Of a stretch of DNA of 37,994 bases, positions 1 to 5,678 are shown piece by piece. This DNA comes from Prevotella sp. Lineage in GTDB: Bacteria > Bacteroidota > Bacteroidia > Bacteroidales > Bacteroidaceae. Each line of letters begins with the position of its first letter. Position 1 is the stretch's first letter. The stretch spans positions 1 through 37,994 of the forward strand of contig JAEEPF010000014.1 of the NCBI GenBank assembly GCA_016284635.1. The letters are read 5' to 3'. Under the pieces are notes generated by a model, which was given only the letters and a program-made list of their open reading frames with translations, ran no database searches and was not told where the DNA came from. A program made the position numbers and the translations under genes.

Positions 1-205
1 TACACAACACACCACCAGGAACAAGTCGTTCTACGTCAATCATTGGTTTCGACAATCCCTCATTAAGCGCATAGATACCTTGGCGCACGCGAACAATAGT
101 TCCCTTTTCAACCTCATACAAAAGTTGATTGTAAAGGGATTTCTTCTTGGCTTCTGCTGAGGATATATAACCTCCGTTTTGACTGATGTACTCCTTGATA
201 TTCAT
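1..205 (-). CDS. AbiEi-like antitoxin / winged-helix regulator, N-terminal part
   Basis: This is the first 68 codons of a protein whose C-terminus lies beyond the left edge. The start ATG is at 203-205. The visible part (MNIKEYISQNGGYISSAEAK, then a stretch ending in GTIVRVRQGIYAL) has the form of the N-terminal winged helix of AbiEi-type antitoxins: a helix, 'SAEA', a recognition helix, then a wing with R-x-R-x-G-x-Y. In type IV toxin-antitoxin systems AbiEi represses its own promoter and counters the AbiEii nucleotidyltransferase. If so, abiEii should lie just past position 1, which cannot be seen here. A stand-alone regulator with the same fold is the alternative. Confidence 0.6.
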   Translation of the reverse strand, partial: MNIKEYISQNGGYISSAEAKKKSLYNQLLYEVEKGTIVRVRQGIYALNEGLSKPMIDVERLVPGGVLC

Positions 206-225
206 CTTTCATTAGAAATAATGCT

Positions 226-258
226 GCAAATATACTGCATTTTTTTGAAAGTGCAGTA
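226..258 (-). promoter_or_regulatory. Promoter and operator-like palindrome of the AbiEi-like gene
   Basis: On the minus strand TATATTTGC (226-234) matches the Bacteroidota -7 element. A perfect 7-bp inverted repeat, TACTGCA (233-239) and TGCAGTA (252-258), separated by 12 nt, overlaps that element and the spacer. AbiEi proteins are known to bind inverted repeats in their own promoters, so autoregulation is a reasonable inference. Confidence 0.5.
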
Positions 259-276
259 GTTTTGAAGGAAAATTTA

Positions 277-1365
277 CTATTTATTTTCAGAATATTGCTG
301 CATTTGCCTTTTAAGAATCTCCTTAATCTGCTCTCGCAATGACAATGGGCTGATCACTTCAAGGTTCTCGCCATAAAGAAGAATACGCCCTCGTAGTTCA
401 CGATTAGGTTCTATCGTTAGACGGACTTCTCCATACCATAGTCCATCATGCTCCCCAAAGGGCAGCACTTCTTCTTGGGAATGATGCAAGGGTTTCGTCA
501 GCAGAAGGCCATGCTGGTATTCTGACTTCGTGCGGATGATGACTTCTTCAACCTTGGCATCTTTCTCACGGGTGACACCTATTATATTATTAAAGAACTC
601 CTGATAGAATCCTTTGGGAGCTGGGATGTATTCCACATCATCCACCTCGCAGACCTCACCAACGATTCTGTCCAAAGGCACATTATAGGCTTGGTATGGT
701 TCGCGATCAGCATCGCCAAACACAAACCATCGGCCATTATACTCTTTCAGGAACTGGGGATGAAATGTCAGCGTAAATGGTTCTTGCCCAAATCGCTGAT
801 AATCGAAACGTAATACCTGCTTGTTCGTAATTGCCTTATAGAATACTGGTAATAAATCTATGTTTGTCAGATTCTGATCAACACCAGAGCAAATACGCAT
901 TTCTCCGTCCTTGGACTCTCTGTTAGTATCGAGTAATATTTGTGTGTTTTCAAAGAATGATGAAAACCAGCTTGCTGGCAATATGCCTGCAGAGGCCTTG
1001 CAAAAAGCCACATAATCCTCTACGGATTTTTGGACAACAGCCTTTCGTTCCTCAGATAAAGGATCATCATTCTCTCCATGATACTTGTATGCCTTGCCTT
1101 TGTTTTGCCCGTTATCTTCGATGCAACCAGGACAAGCCTTTTCCAATGCCTTCAACACCTCAGGAAAGGCTTTCTTCAGTTCGCCATAGCCTGGTTCGCT
1201 GTTGCAAGCCATTTTATCGTAATAGCCTTTGGGCCTTTTACAATATAGGGCCAGAATATCGGCATAGCTGACAAACTCACGTTTCATCAGTTCCGAGTAA
1301 ATCAGATTTACGAACTCCGATCTGACACCAAATCCTGCAAAGATATTCTTAGTAGACATACTCAT
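277..1365 (-). CDS. WYL-domain transcriptional regulator
   Basis: This 362-aa protein has a helical/winged N-terminal part (about 1-90) and a C-terminal WYL module recognisable by 'YNGRWFVFGDA' and the following 'YNVPLDRI', the usual ligand-binding signature. WYL proteins are transcription factors that often bind nucleic acid and frequently sit beside defence genes; here the neighbour is the AbiEi-like gene on the same strand. I chose the ATG at 1363-1365 (or 1357-1359, MSTKNIF) because a longer reading from 1395 would begin upstream of the -7 promoter element at 1381-1389. The ligand and target are unknown. Confidence 0.75.
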   Translation of the reverse strand: MSMSTKNIFAGFGVRSEFVNLIYSELMKREFVSYADILALYCKRPKGYYDKMACNSEPGYGELKKAFPEVLKALEKACPGCIEDNGQNKGKAYKYHGENDDPLSEERKAVVQKSVEDYVAFCKASAGILPASWFSSFFENTQILLDTNRESKDGEMRICSGVDQNLTNIDLLPVFYKAITNKQVLRFDYQRFGQEPFTLTFHPQFLKEYNGRWFVFGDADREPYQAYNVPLDRIVGEVCEVDDVEYIPAPKGFYQEFFNNIIGVTREKDAKVEEVIIRTKSEYQHGLLLTKPLHHSQEEVLPFGEHDGLWYGEVRLTIEPNRELRGRILLYGENLEVISPLSLREQIKEILKRQMQQYSENK

Positions 1366-1380
1366 TACGTTTAGGATGGT

Positions 1381-1415
1381 GCAAAGATACAACATTTCTT
1401 CGAAATACGCACAAA
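1381..1415 (-). promoter_or_regulatory. Promoter of the WYL gene
   Basis: On the minus strand the -7 element TATCTTTGC covers 1381-1389. A TTTG-type -33 element lies at 1412-1415, about 20 nt upstream. The 5' leader would be only about 10-15 nt, which fixes the start codon at 1365 or 1359. Confidence 0.6.
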
Positions 1416-1461
1416 CAAATAGCTTTTTTGCATTTTCGCAAGGCTTGTTATTGGTTTTTGC

Positions 1462-1493
1462 TTGGAGAGTGGGGGATTATTCCCTATCTTTGC
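1462..1493 (+). promoter_or_regulatory. Promoter of the secreted-protein operon
   Basis: TTG at 1462-1464, a 20-nt spacer, and TATCTTTGC at 1485-1493 match the Bacteroidota -33/-7 consensus. The next start codon is at 1519. It is back-to-back with the WYL promoter. Confidence 0.65.
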
Positions 1494-1518
1494 GCCAAAT
1501 TTTTAAAGATTGTAGATT

Positions 1519-1977
1519 ATGAAGAAGAAACTTTTGGCAACAGCAATGATGTGTTTTGTGATGATGTCGGCCCAAGCACAGATCTATGGTTATGATGACT
1601 ATGTGAGAATGCCGACGATGGATCTGTATGACACCGGAGTGATGAACATGGCCATAAGGGCACAAGCAGAGGCAGCAGCAAGGCAGCAGGAGATAGCTGC
1701 AAGACGGCAAGAGATGTTCAGGTATTACGCTTCCAGGACAATTGATGCCTACAAAGCCCAGCGATGGTATGACGTCATTGAAAACGCCAACTACACCATT
1801 GGCATTGAACCTCTCGGATTGTGCTTCTTTATGCGTGGCGCCGCATTTGAGGCCATTGGCAACTACGAGGCGGCTTTGTCAGACTATAAGGCTGGAAAGA
1901 AAGACAACTGCCCAGAAGCAGCATCAGCACTGGTCGCTTTGAAGGCTAAAATGAAAGAAATGAAAAAAAGAAAATAG
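1519..1977 (+). CDS. Secreted TPR-like protein
   Basis: This 152-aa protein starts with a signal peptide (MKKKLLATAMMCFVMMSAQA, cleaved before QIYG). An Ala/Gln/Arg-rich helical stretch (about 40-70) follows, then a region (about 75-140) with the spacing of one or two tetratricopeptide repeats ('AYKAQRWYDVIENANYTI', 'AAFEAIGNYEAALSDYKAG'). The C-terminus is Lys-rich. It probably acts in the periplasm as a protein-protein interaction module. It is the first gene of a two-gene operon, with four bases to the next ATG. I cannot assign a specific role. Confidence 0.6.
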   Translation: MKKKLLATAMMCFVMMSAQAQIYGYDDYVRMPTMDLYDTGVMNMAIRAQAEAAARQQEIAARRQEMFRYYASRTIDAYKAQRWYDVIENANYTIGIEPLGLCFFMRGAAFEAIGNYEAALSDYKAGKKDNCPEAASALVALKAKMKEMKKRK

Positions 1978-1981
1978 AATC

Positions 1982-2518
1982 ATGAAAAAGTTAATGATGA
2001 CATTGATGGCTGTTACATTCGCCATCGCAGCAAACGCACAGGGTTACAACGTAGGTAGTTCGAACACAACAACGGACTATTTTGGTAATCAGACGACCAC
2101 CCATCGTGACAAGTATGGCAATACCACTGGTACTTCTACATCGTCAACTGATTATTTCGGCAATACGACGACCACGCACAGAGATAGGTATGGTAACACA
2201 ATCGGTATATCAACAACATCAACAGACTATTTCGGTAACACGACGACTACCCATCGTGACAAATATGGAAATGCGATGGGTACTGACAAATCGAGTACAG
2301 ATTACTTTGGAAATACCAATACCACTTACACAGACTCTTATGGCAATTCGAGAGGTTCTTCTACGACTTCCACTGATTACTTCGGAAACACGACGACAAC
2401 ATATCAGGATTCGTATGGAAATTCTCTAGGATCGTCAACCTCATCGACGGATTATTTTGGAAATCGCAATACAGAACAGCGTAGCAACAACAGCAATACG
2501 ACCATCTGGAGTTGGTAA
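1982..2518 (+). CDS. Secreted DYFGN tandem-repeat protein
   Basis: This 178-aa protein has a signal peptide (residues 1-20, ending NAQ). From residue 31 there are five complete 25-residue repeats plus a partial sixth. Each follows TDYFGNxTTTxxDxYGNxxG and then a Ser/Thr-rich tail. The protein is almost entirely Thr, Ser, Asn, Gly, Asp and Tyr, as expected of an extracellular beta-rich or surface-exposed repeat. The start lies four bases after the preceding stop and a terminator follows at 2540, so the two genes form a unit. No enzymatic domain is visible; an adhesin or matrix-type role is a guess. Confidence 0.65.
   Translation: MKKLMMTLMAVTFAIAANAQGYNVGSSNTTTDYFGNQTTTHRDKYGNTTGTSTSSTDYFGNTTTTHRDRYGNTIGISTTSTDYFGNTTTTHRDKYGNAMGTDKSSTDYFGNTNTTYTDSYGNSRGSSTTSTDYFGNTTTTYQDSYGNSLGSSTSSTDYFGNRNTEQRSNNSNTTIWSW
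2072..2515 (+). repeat. 75-bp in-gene tandem repeat (5.9 copies)
   Basis: Five full 75-bp units (2072-2446) and a 69-bp partial unit encode the 25-residue DYFGN repeat. Unit length is a multiple of three, so copy-number change would not shift the frame. Confidence 0.8.
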
Positions 2519-2539
2519 AACCATTGCTATACAAATAAG

Positions 2540-2576
2540 AAAATGAACTGTCAAGGATTTTTTGACAGTTCATTTT
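2540..2576. terminator. Strong hairpin terminator
   Basis: A perfect 15-bp stem (2540-2554 with 2562-2576) encloses a 7-nt loop. The arms begin AAAA and end TTTT, so the hairpin can terminate in both directions. It closes the secreted-protein operon and may also serve the convergent gene at 2647-2970. Confidence 0.8.
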
Positions 2577-2646
2577 GCTTAACCAGACCTAATTCCCTTC
2601 GGTGACCAGCCTTAACCTGATGACGGGTCTGATTACATAGATACTC

Positions 2647-2970
2647 CTATTTCCCTGTGTTTATATCGATTGTCTTTGCCTTGTTCTTTTCATATTCCTC
2701 CATCCATTCTTTGAAATTATTATAGACTGTTGCCAGATTCTTGAGCCACTTATCAAGCTCATTCATATTGGCAAAGTTCATACAATAAACTGGATAGTCT
2801 TTAATATATTGACAGAAACATGGATTCCCTAACTCGTTCAATCGAAAAAGGAACGAGGAGCGTCCAAATTCTGTATCTAAACCCAAATAGCACAGATCTT
2901 TTATGTGATAGTTCTCATCAAAGACCGGCTCCTTGTCATATCTTTTTCTCTCAAAATCGTCTTTTGTCAT
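2647..2970 (-). CDS. Hypothetical protein, 107 aa
   Basis: This is a small acidic/basic soluble protein without signal peptide or membrane segment. The C-terminal part is helical and charged ('WMEEYEKNKAKTID'). Its own -7 element lies about 35 nt upstream at 3004-3012, which supports a real gene. I do not recognise the family. The gene is AT-rich like its neighbours, and unlike the pigment cluster further right. Confidence 0.5.
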   Translation of the reverse strand: MTKDDFERKRYDKEPVFDENYHIKDLCYLGLDTEFGRSSFLFRLNELGNPCFCQYIKDYPVYCMNFANMNELDKWLKNLATVYNNFKEWMEEYEKNKAKTIDINTGK

Positions 2971-3003
2971 AGCTTATATATATCGTCTTTTAAATTGGAT
3001 TGT

Positions 3004-3012
3004 GCAAAGATA
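3004..3012 (-). promoter_or_regulatory. -7 element of the 107-aa hypothetical gene
   Basis: The minus strand reads TATCTTTGC here, an exact match to the Bacteroidota -7 consensus, about 34 nt before the ATG at 2970. Confidence 0.5.
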
Positions 3013-3135
3013 GTGAATATTTTGGAAACAAATGAAGATTTTGAGAAAAAAAGATATAATAAATCGAGAATTGTTTGGAAGGAAAGAGAATAATTCTCAA
3101 CAAATCATCACGGGGGAAATGAATGGGTTTCATCA

Positions 3136-3579
3136 TTACTTACGATTAGAGGGCTGAAGACTTGAATAGTAGGTGCTCGGTATGAAGCAGGGACAATCCT
3201 TGGCTACGTGAGGGAGTTCACAATGGCCCATGATACGGGCATCAGGATACTCTGCCGTCAGTTCCTTGAGCAGGGCAAACATGGAAGCCTTCTGGGCGTC
3301 AGTACGAGTGTCGCCAGAACGACCTTTCTCATCGAGACCACCTTCATAACAGATGCCGAGAGAGCACTTGTTGTAGTGGACGGCATGAGCACCACGGACA
3401 TTTTCAGGGAGAATCGGGACAATGGCGCCATTGCGACGGATGTAGTAATGATAGGAGGGCTGGCCGAAGCGAGCCATGCCAGTTGCGATCAGGCTTTCGA
3501 CGCTGAAAGGGCGATTGCAGCGGGTCGCAGAACAATGGATCAGTAAGATCTTTACGGAGTCATGCTTGAGCTCTTTCAT
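3136..3579 (-). CDS. N-acetylmuramoyl-L-alanine amidase (T7-lysozyme type)
   Basis: This 147-aa protein is the size of the phage-type amidase_2 family. It hydrolyses the bond between muramic acid and L-alanine in peptidoglycan. The zinc ligands are visible as H15 ('LLIHCSAT'), H119 ('GHCELP') and C129 ('KDCPCF'), with K127 at the usual catalytic position. The central 'SYHYYIRRNGAI' and 'GICYEGG' strands are typical. There is no signal peptide, as in phage amidases that need a partner to cross the membrane; the neighbouring 31-aa smalltalk peptide, with one hydrophobic segment, is a candidate helper. In Bacteroidales this gene recurs beside HU, DUF4248 and BT4734/VapE genes, as here. Confidence 0.85.
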   Translation of the reverse strand: MKELKHDSVKILLIHCSATRCNRPFSVESLIATGMARFGQPSYHYYIRRNGAIVPILPENVRGAHAVHYNKCSLGICYEGGLDEKGRSGDTRTDAQKASMFALLKELTAEYPDARIMGHCELPHVAKDCPCFIPSTYYSSLQPSNRK

Positions 3580-3632
3580 TTTTAGGAAAGAAATTAGATT
3601 TTGTATTTTACGACAAGTTTCTTCTTCTTTTC

Positions 3633-3757
3633 ACGACAACTATGACAACAAGGACAACATTCTACCTACGACGGCAACTGCCGTCTGCGGGGTCCAAGTT
3701 CCTGCCTTTAAACGACCGGAGGTCGAAATTAGTTGTCTTTGTTGTCCAAGTTGTCGT
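3633..3757. repeat. Composite palindrome with nonamer arms (non-coding)
   Basis: Two 26-bp imperfect inverted arms (3633-3658, 3732-3757) are built from 9-bp units of the form GACAACnnn. They flank a 73-nt core containing a further stem, GACGGC/GCCGTC. It fills the gap between the amidase and the smalltalk gene and would fold into a long hairpin in their transcript. Confidence 0.6.
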
Positions 3758-3761
3758 TAAT

Positions 3762-3857
3762 TTAAAGCATGCAGCTCTGCATGAGGAATGTTGAGACAAA
3801 GGCGGTGATCACCGTCAGAATAAAATTCGCAATTTTATTAATCGTTTCGCGTTTCAT
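3762..3857 (-). CDS. Smalltalk microprotein, 31 aa
   Basis: Reading the minus strand from ATG at 3855-3857 to TAA at 3762-3764 gives a 31-residue protein beginning MKRETINKIANFILTVITAF and ending in QSCML. It has a charged N-terminus followed by one hydrophobic segment. This matches my memory of the Bacteroidales 'smalltalk' family, which occurs between the amidase and the HU-type gene of this module. A membrane-inserted, perhaps lipoprotein-like ('LMQSC') or holin-like role is inference. It is short, but its conserved place and sequence make it convincing. Confidence 0.75.
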   Translation of the reverse strand: MKRETINKIANFILTVITAFVSTFLMQSCML

Positions 3858-4104
3858 ATTGATACTTTGATTTCGATAAGAAGTTGTTTTATAAAGAATG
3901 TGAGAAAAGAAAGAGAGCGCAGTGAGCACAGGATGCGTACATGACTGTGTTATGGAAGTGTTGTGGTACGGAGACCACCAGAGACGTCATCGCTTTTCCC
4001 CGGACACTCACTGCGAATCTCTTAGCCGTTTAATTGGTCATCAACCGACTGATGTCGCGACTCGGCAATGCTCGAGCGAGCTCGGCATTGCGCTCGCTGC
4101 TCTA

Positions 4105-4923
4105 TCAGTTTTGGTCCATGTCATCTCCGTCGCCGCTGGACTTAGTGAACAGCCTGCTTGCAACCTCACTCGACTCACCGTCCTTGATAGCAATAGCCTT
4201 CACGGTCGTGGTGTCGCTCAGGGTGAATGCCTCGCTGTAGAGCGTGCTCTCAGACGTAGGCGTCGAGCCGTCGGTGGTGTAGTGGATCTCCGCGCCAGCA
4301 GGGCCGCTGATGCTCACCGAGGTAGTCTCAGCAAACGGAGTCGTACCGCTGATCGTGGGCGAAGCCAGGGCCGTAGACTGAGAACCGCCGCCAGAGGTTC
4401 CGCCGTTCTGAGTGCCTCCGTTCTGGGTATCGCCACTCTGAGAATCGCTGGAATCGGACTCGGTCTCGGGCTTGAGGGCGGTGTCGTAGGTCTCCTCGAA
4501 GATGACGTCCTTGACGAGGGTCTTGACGATGACGTACTTCTGCTTCACCTTGCCGTCCTTCTTCTGCTGGCCGACGACCACACGCTCACTTTCAGGTTGG
4601 AAGAGGACTCGGCGCGTGGTGATGTTCTGTGCACCGCAGTCGTCCTTCTTGTTCACGCCGATGGAACTGAATCCCACCTTGAAGATGCCGATGCCGTCGA
4701 GCTTCACCTTCTGGCCCAGCTCGAAGAAGTGTTTCATCGCACTACCGAGCTCGTCGAGGACAGCCTTGATGTCGGACTTCTTCACCGATGCCTGCGTCTG
4801 GATGAACTCGGCCAGTTCCTCGGTGGTGATGAAATGCTGGTCGTAGACAGCCGTGGCGAACCACTTGCCGAAGGCGCTGCTGTCGTCGTTCTGATTCTGG
4901 ATCTTTTTGAATTTCTGACTCAT
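4105..4923 (-). CDS. HU-family DNA-binding domain fused to a CHB_HEX_C-like domain
   Basis: This 272-aa protein has an N-terminal HU-like domain (about 1-145, with the dimerising helices at 30-70 and 'GQKVKLDGIGIFKVG' at 70-84). A low-complexity Ser/Thr/Gly/Gln linker follows (151-186). The C-terminal beta-sandwich (187-260) has 'IHYTTDGSTPT', the hallmark of the chitobiase/beta-hexosaminidase C-terminal domain, and the protein ends in an acidic tail. HU-like proteins bend and package DNA. The second domain is normally extracellular, so its presence on a cytoplasmic DNA-binding protein without a signal peptide is odd, although this architecture recurs in Bacteroidales. It has its own promoter near 5022. 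Confidence 0.8.
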   Translation of the reverse strand: MSQKFKKIQNQNDDSSAFGKWFATAVYDQHFITTEELAEFIQTQASVKKSDIKAVLDELGSAMKHFFELGQKVKLDGIGIFKVGFSSIGVNKKDDCGAQNITTRRVLFQPESERVVVGQQKKDGKVKQKYVIVKTLVKDVIFEETYDTALKPETESDSSDSQSGDTQNGGTQNGGTSGGGSQSTALASPTISGTTPFAETTSVSISGPAGAEIHYTTDGSTPTSESTLYSEAFTLSDTTTVKAIAIKDGESSEVASRLFTKSSGDGDDMDQN

Positions 4924-4931
4924 AATTTTGA

Positions 4932-4967
4932 GAAGTTAAAGAAGTTAATGAAGTTAAAGAAGTTAAA
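4932..4967. repeat. Nonamer array GAAGTTAAW x4
   Basis: Four tandem 9-bp units lie in the leader of the HU-type gene. The same nonamer, on the opposite strand, occurs inside the GT2-acyltransferase gene at 18469-18496. Confidence 0.7.
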
Positions 4968-4990
4968 GGAAGGGCCCCTGTCACAGCAGA

Positions 4991-5049
4991 ACACAGATTC
5001 CGTGATTTCTGTGTGACGATACAAAGGTACGACATTTCGGAAGGGTCAA
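4991..5049 (-). promoter_or_regulatory. Promoter and leader dyad of the HU-type gene
   Basis: On the minus strand TACCTTTG (5022-5029) is the -7 element, and a TTG at 5047-5049 is a possible -33 element. Just downstream an inverted repeat, ACACAGA / TCTGTGT, lies at about 4991-5015, followed by the nonamer array. The leader is about 100 nt and may be regulated. Confidence 0.5.
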
Positions 5050-5123
5050 GTAATCCGGATTCACCCAGAATCGGCTGAAGTAAGCAAGATTCATCCAAAA
5101 ACAAGAGGGGGGTCAACTAACGG

Positions 5124-5211
5124 TGTTGGAGATGCCTGGTAACGCCATTGGAAATGCCTACTAACAGAGTAAACGATAGGACTTTATATAGTATACTAAG
5201 CATCTCCAACA
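5124..5211. repeat. Inverted-repeat cluster upstream of the HU-type gene
   Basis: TGTTGGAGATGC (5124-5135) and its exact complement (5200-5211) flank 64 nt. Related degenerate units (ATTGGAAATGCC, GTTAGTAATGC) lie inside and just beyond. This is the main content of the 361-bp gap 4924-5284, together with the promoter and two short arrays. It could be an iteron-like or operator array; no function is shown. Confidence 0.4.
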
Positions 5212-5252
5212 GCATAACTAAGCATTACTAACTGCCTTAACAGGCATCCTTT

Positions 5253-5283
5253 ACTTTTCACTTTTCACTTCTCACTTATCACT
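5253..5283. repeat. Heptamer array ACTTTTC-type
   Basis: Four 7-bp units (ACTTTTC, ACTTTTC, ACTTCTC, ACTTATC) end next to the stop codon of the DUF4248 gene. The same heptamer family appears at 9318, 14496 and 24565. Confidence 0.65.
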
Positions 5284-5284
5284 C

Positions 5285-5527
5285 CTATACCTCGTATTCT
5301 CCAGGGGCGCCGAATTTGTTGATGATGAGACGGATCTGCTCGGGACCGTAGTCATTGTCATTGGCTGACGATGAGAGAGACAGGATGCGCTCATAGAGCT
5401 GAGGATCACGTTTGATCCAGCGAAGAAGTTTGGCCTGAGCGACCTTGGGACTATCGATGTCCGGGAACAACATCATGGCAAATTCCGATTTGCCATAGGT
5501 TTGAATAGCGAATTTGGATTTTGACAT
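5285..5527 (-). CDS. DUF4248 family protein
   Basis: This 80-aa protein has the family pattern: 'YGKSEFAMMLFPD', then 'AKLLRWIKRDPQL', then a C-terminal 'YGPEQIRLIINKFGAPGEY'. DUF4248 proteins are small helical proteins of unknown biochemistry, found almost always beside BT4734/VapE primase-helicases and HU-type genes in Bacteroidales. A DNA-binding accessory or regulator role is inferred only from context. It lies 151 bp downstream of the primase-helicase on the same strand. Confidence 0.7.
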   Translation of the reverse strand: MSKSKFAIQTYGKSEFAMMLFPDIDSPKVAQAKLLRWIKRDPQLYERILSLSSSANDNDYGPEQIRLIINKFGAPGEYEV

Positions 5528-5560
5528 AAGAACAAATTTTTAAATATATAAATATATTTA

Positions 5561-5669
5561 TGTAATGAGTGTAACGAGATCACCTAAAATCGTTATATAG
5601 AAATACATTTGGTTCGAGGTAAATCAATTGCTATAGAGAAAGTTTCATTTCCTCATTACACTCGCTACA
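5561..5669. repeat. Composite palindrome with TGTAAYGAG nonamer arms
   Basis: Two 18-bp arms (5561-5578, 5652-5669), each two 9-bp units of the TGTAnnGAG type, lie in inverted orientation around a 73-nt AT-rich core. It occupies the gap between the VapE-type gene and the DUF4248 gene. Identity of the arms is 15 of 18. Confidence 0.55.
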
Positions 5670-5678
5670 CAGAGAGCA

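Noticed and set aside
1366..1395. Longer N-terminus for the WYL protein
   Set aside because: It would begin upstream of the gene's own -7 element.
2577..2646. tRNA or structured RNA candidate
   Set aside because: There is a CAGACC/GGTCTG pair, but no T-arm, no anticodon arm and no CCA-type acceptor end; it was left unassigned.
3922..5016. Long plus-strand open frame opposite the HU-type gene
   Set aside because: Composition is Arg/Leu/Val-rich without domain, and the minus strand carries a clear HU/CHB_HEX protein with promoter; the frame is a shadow.
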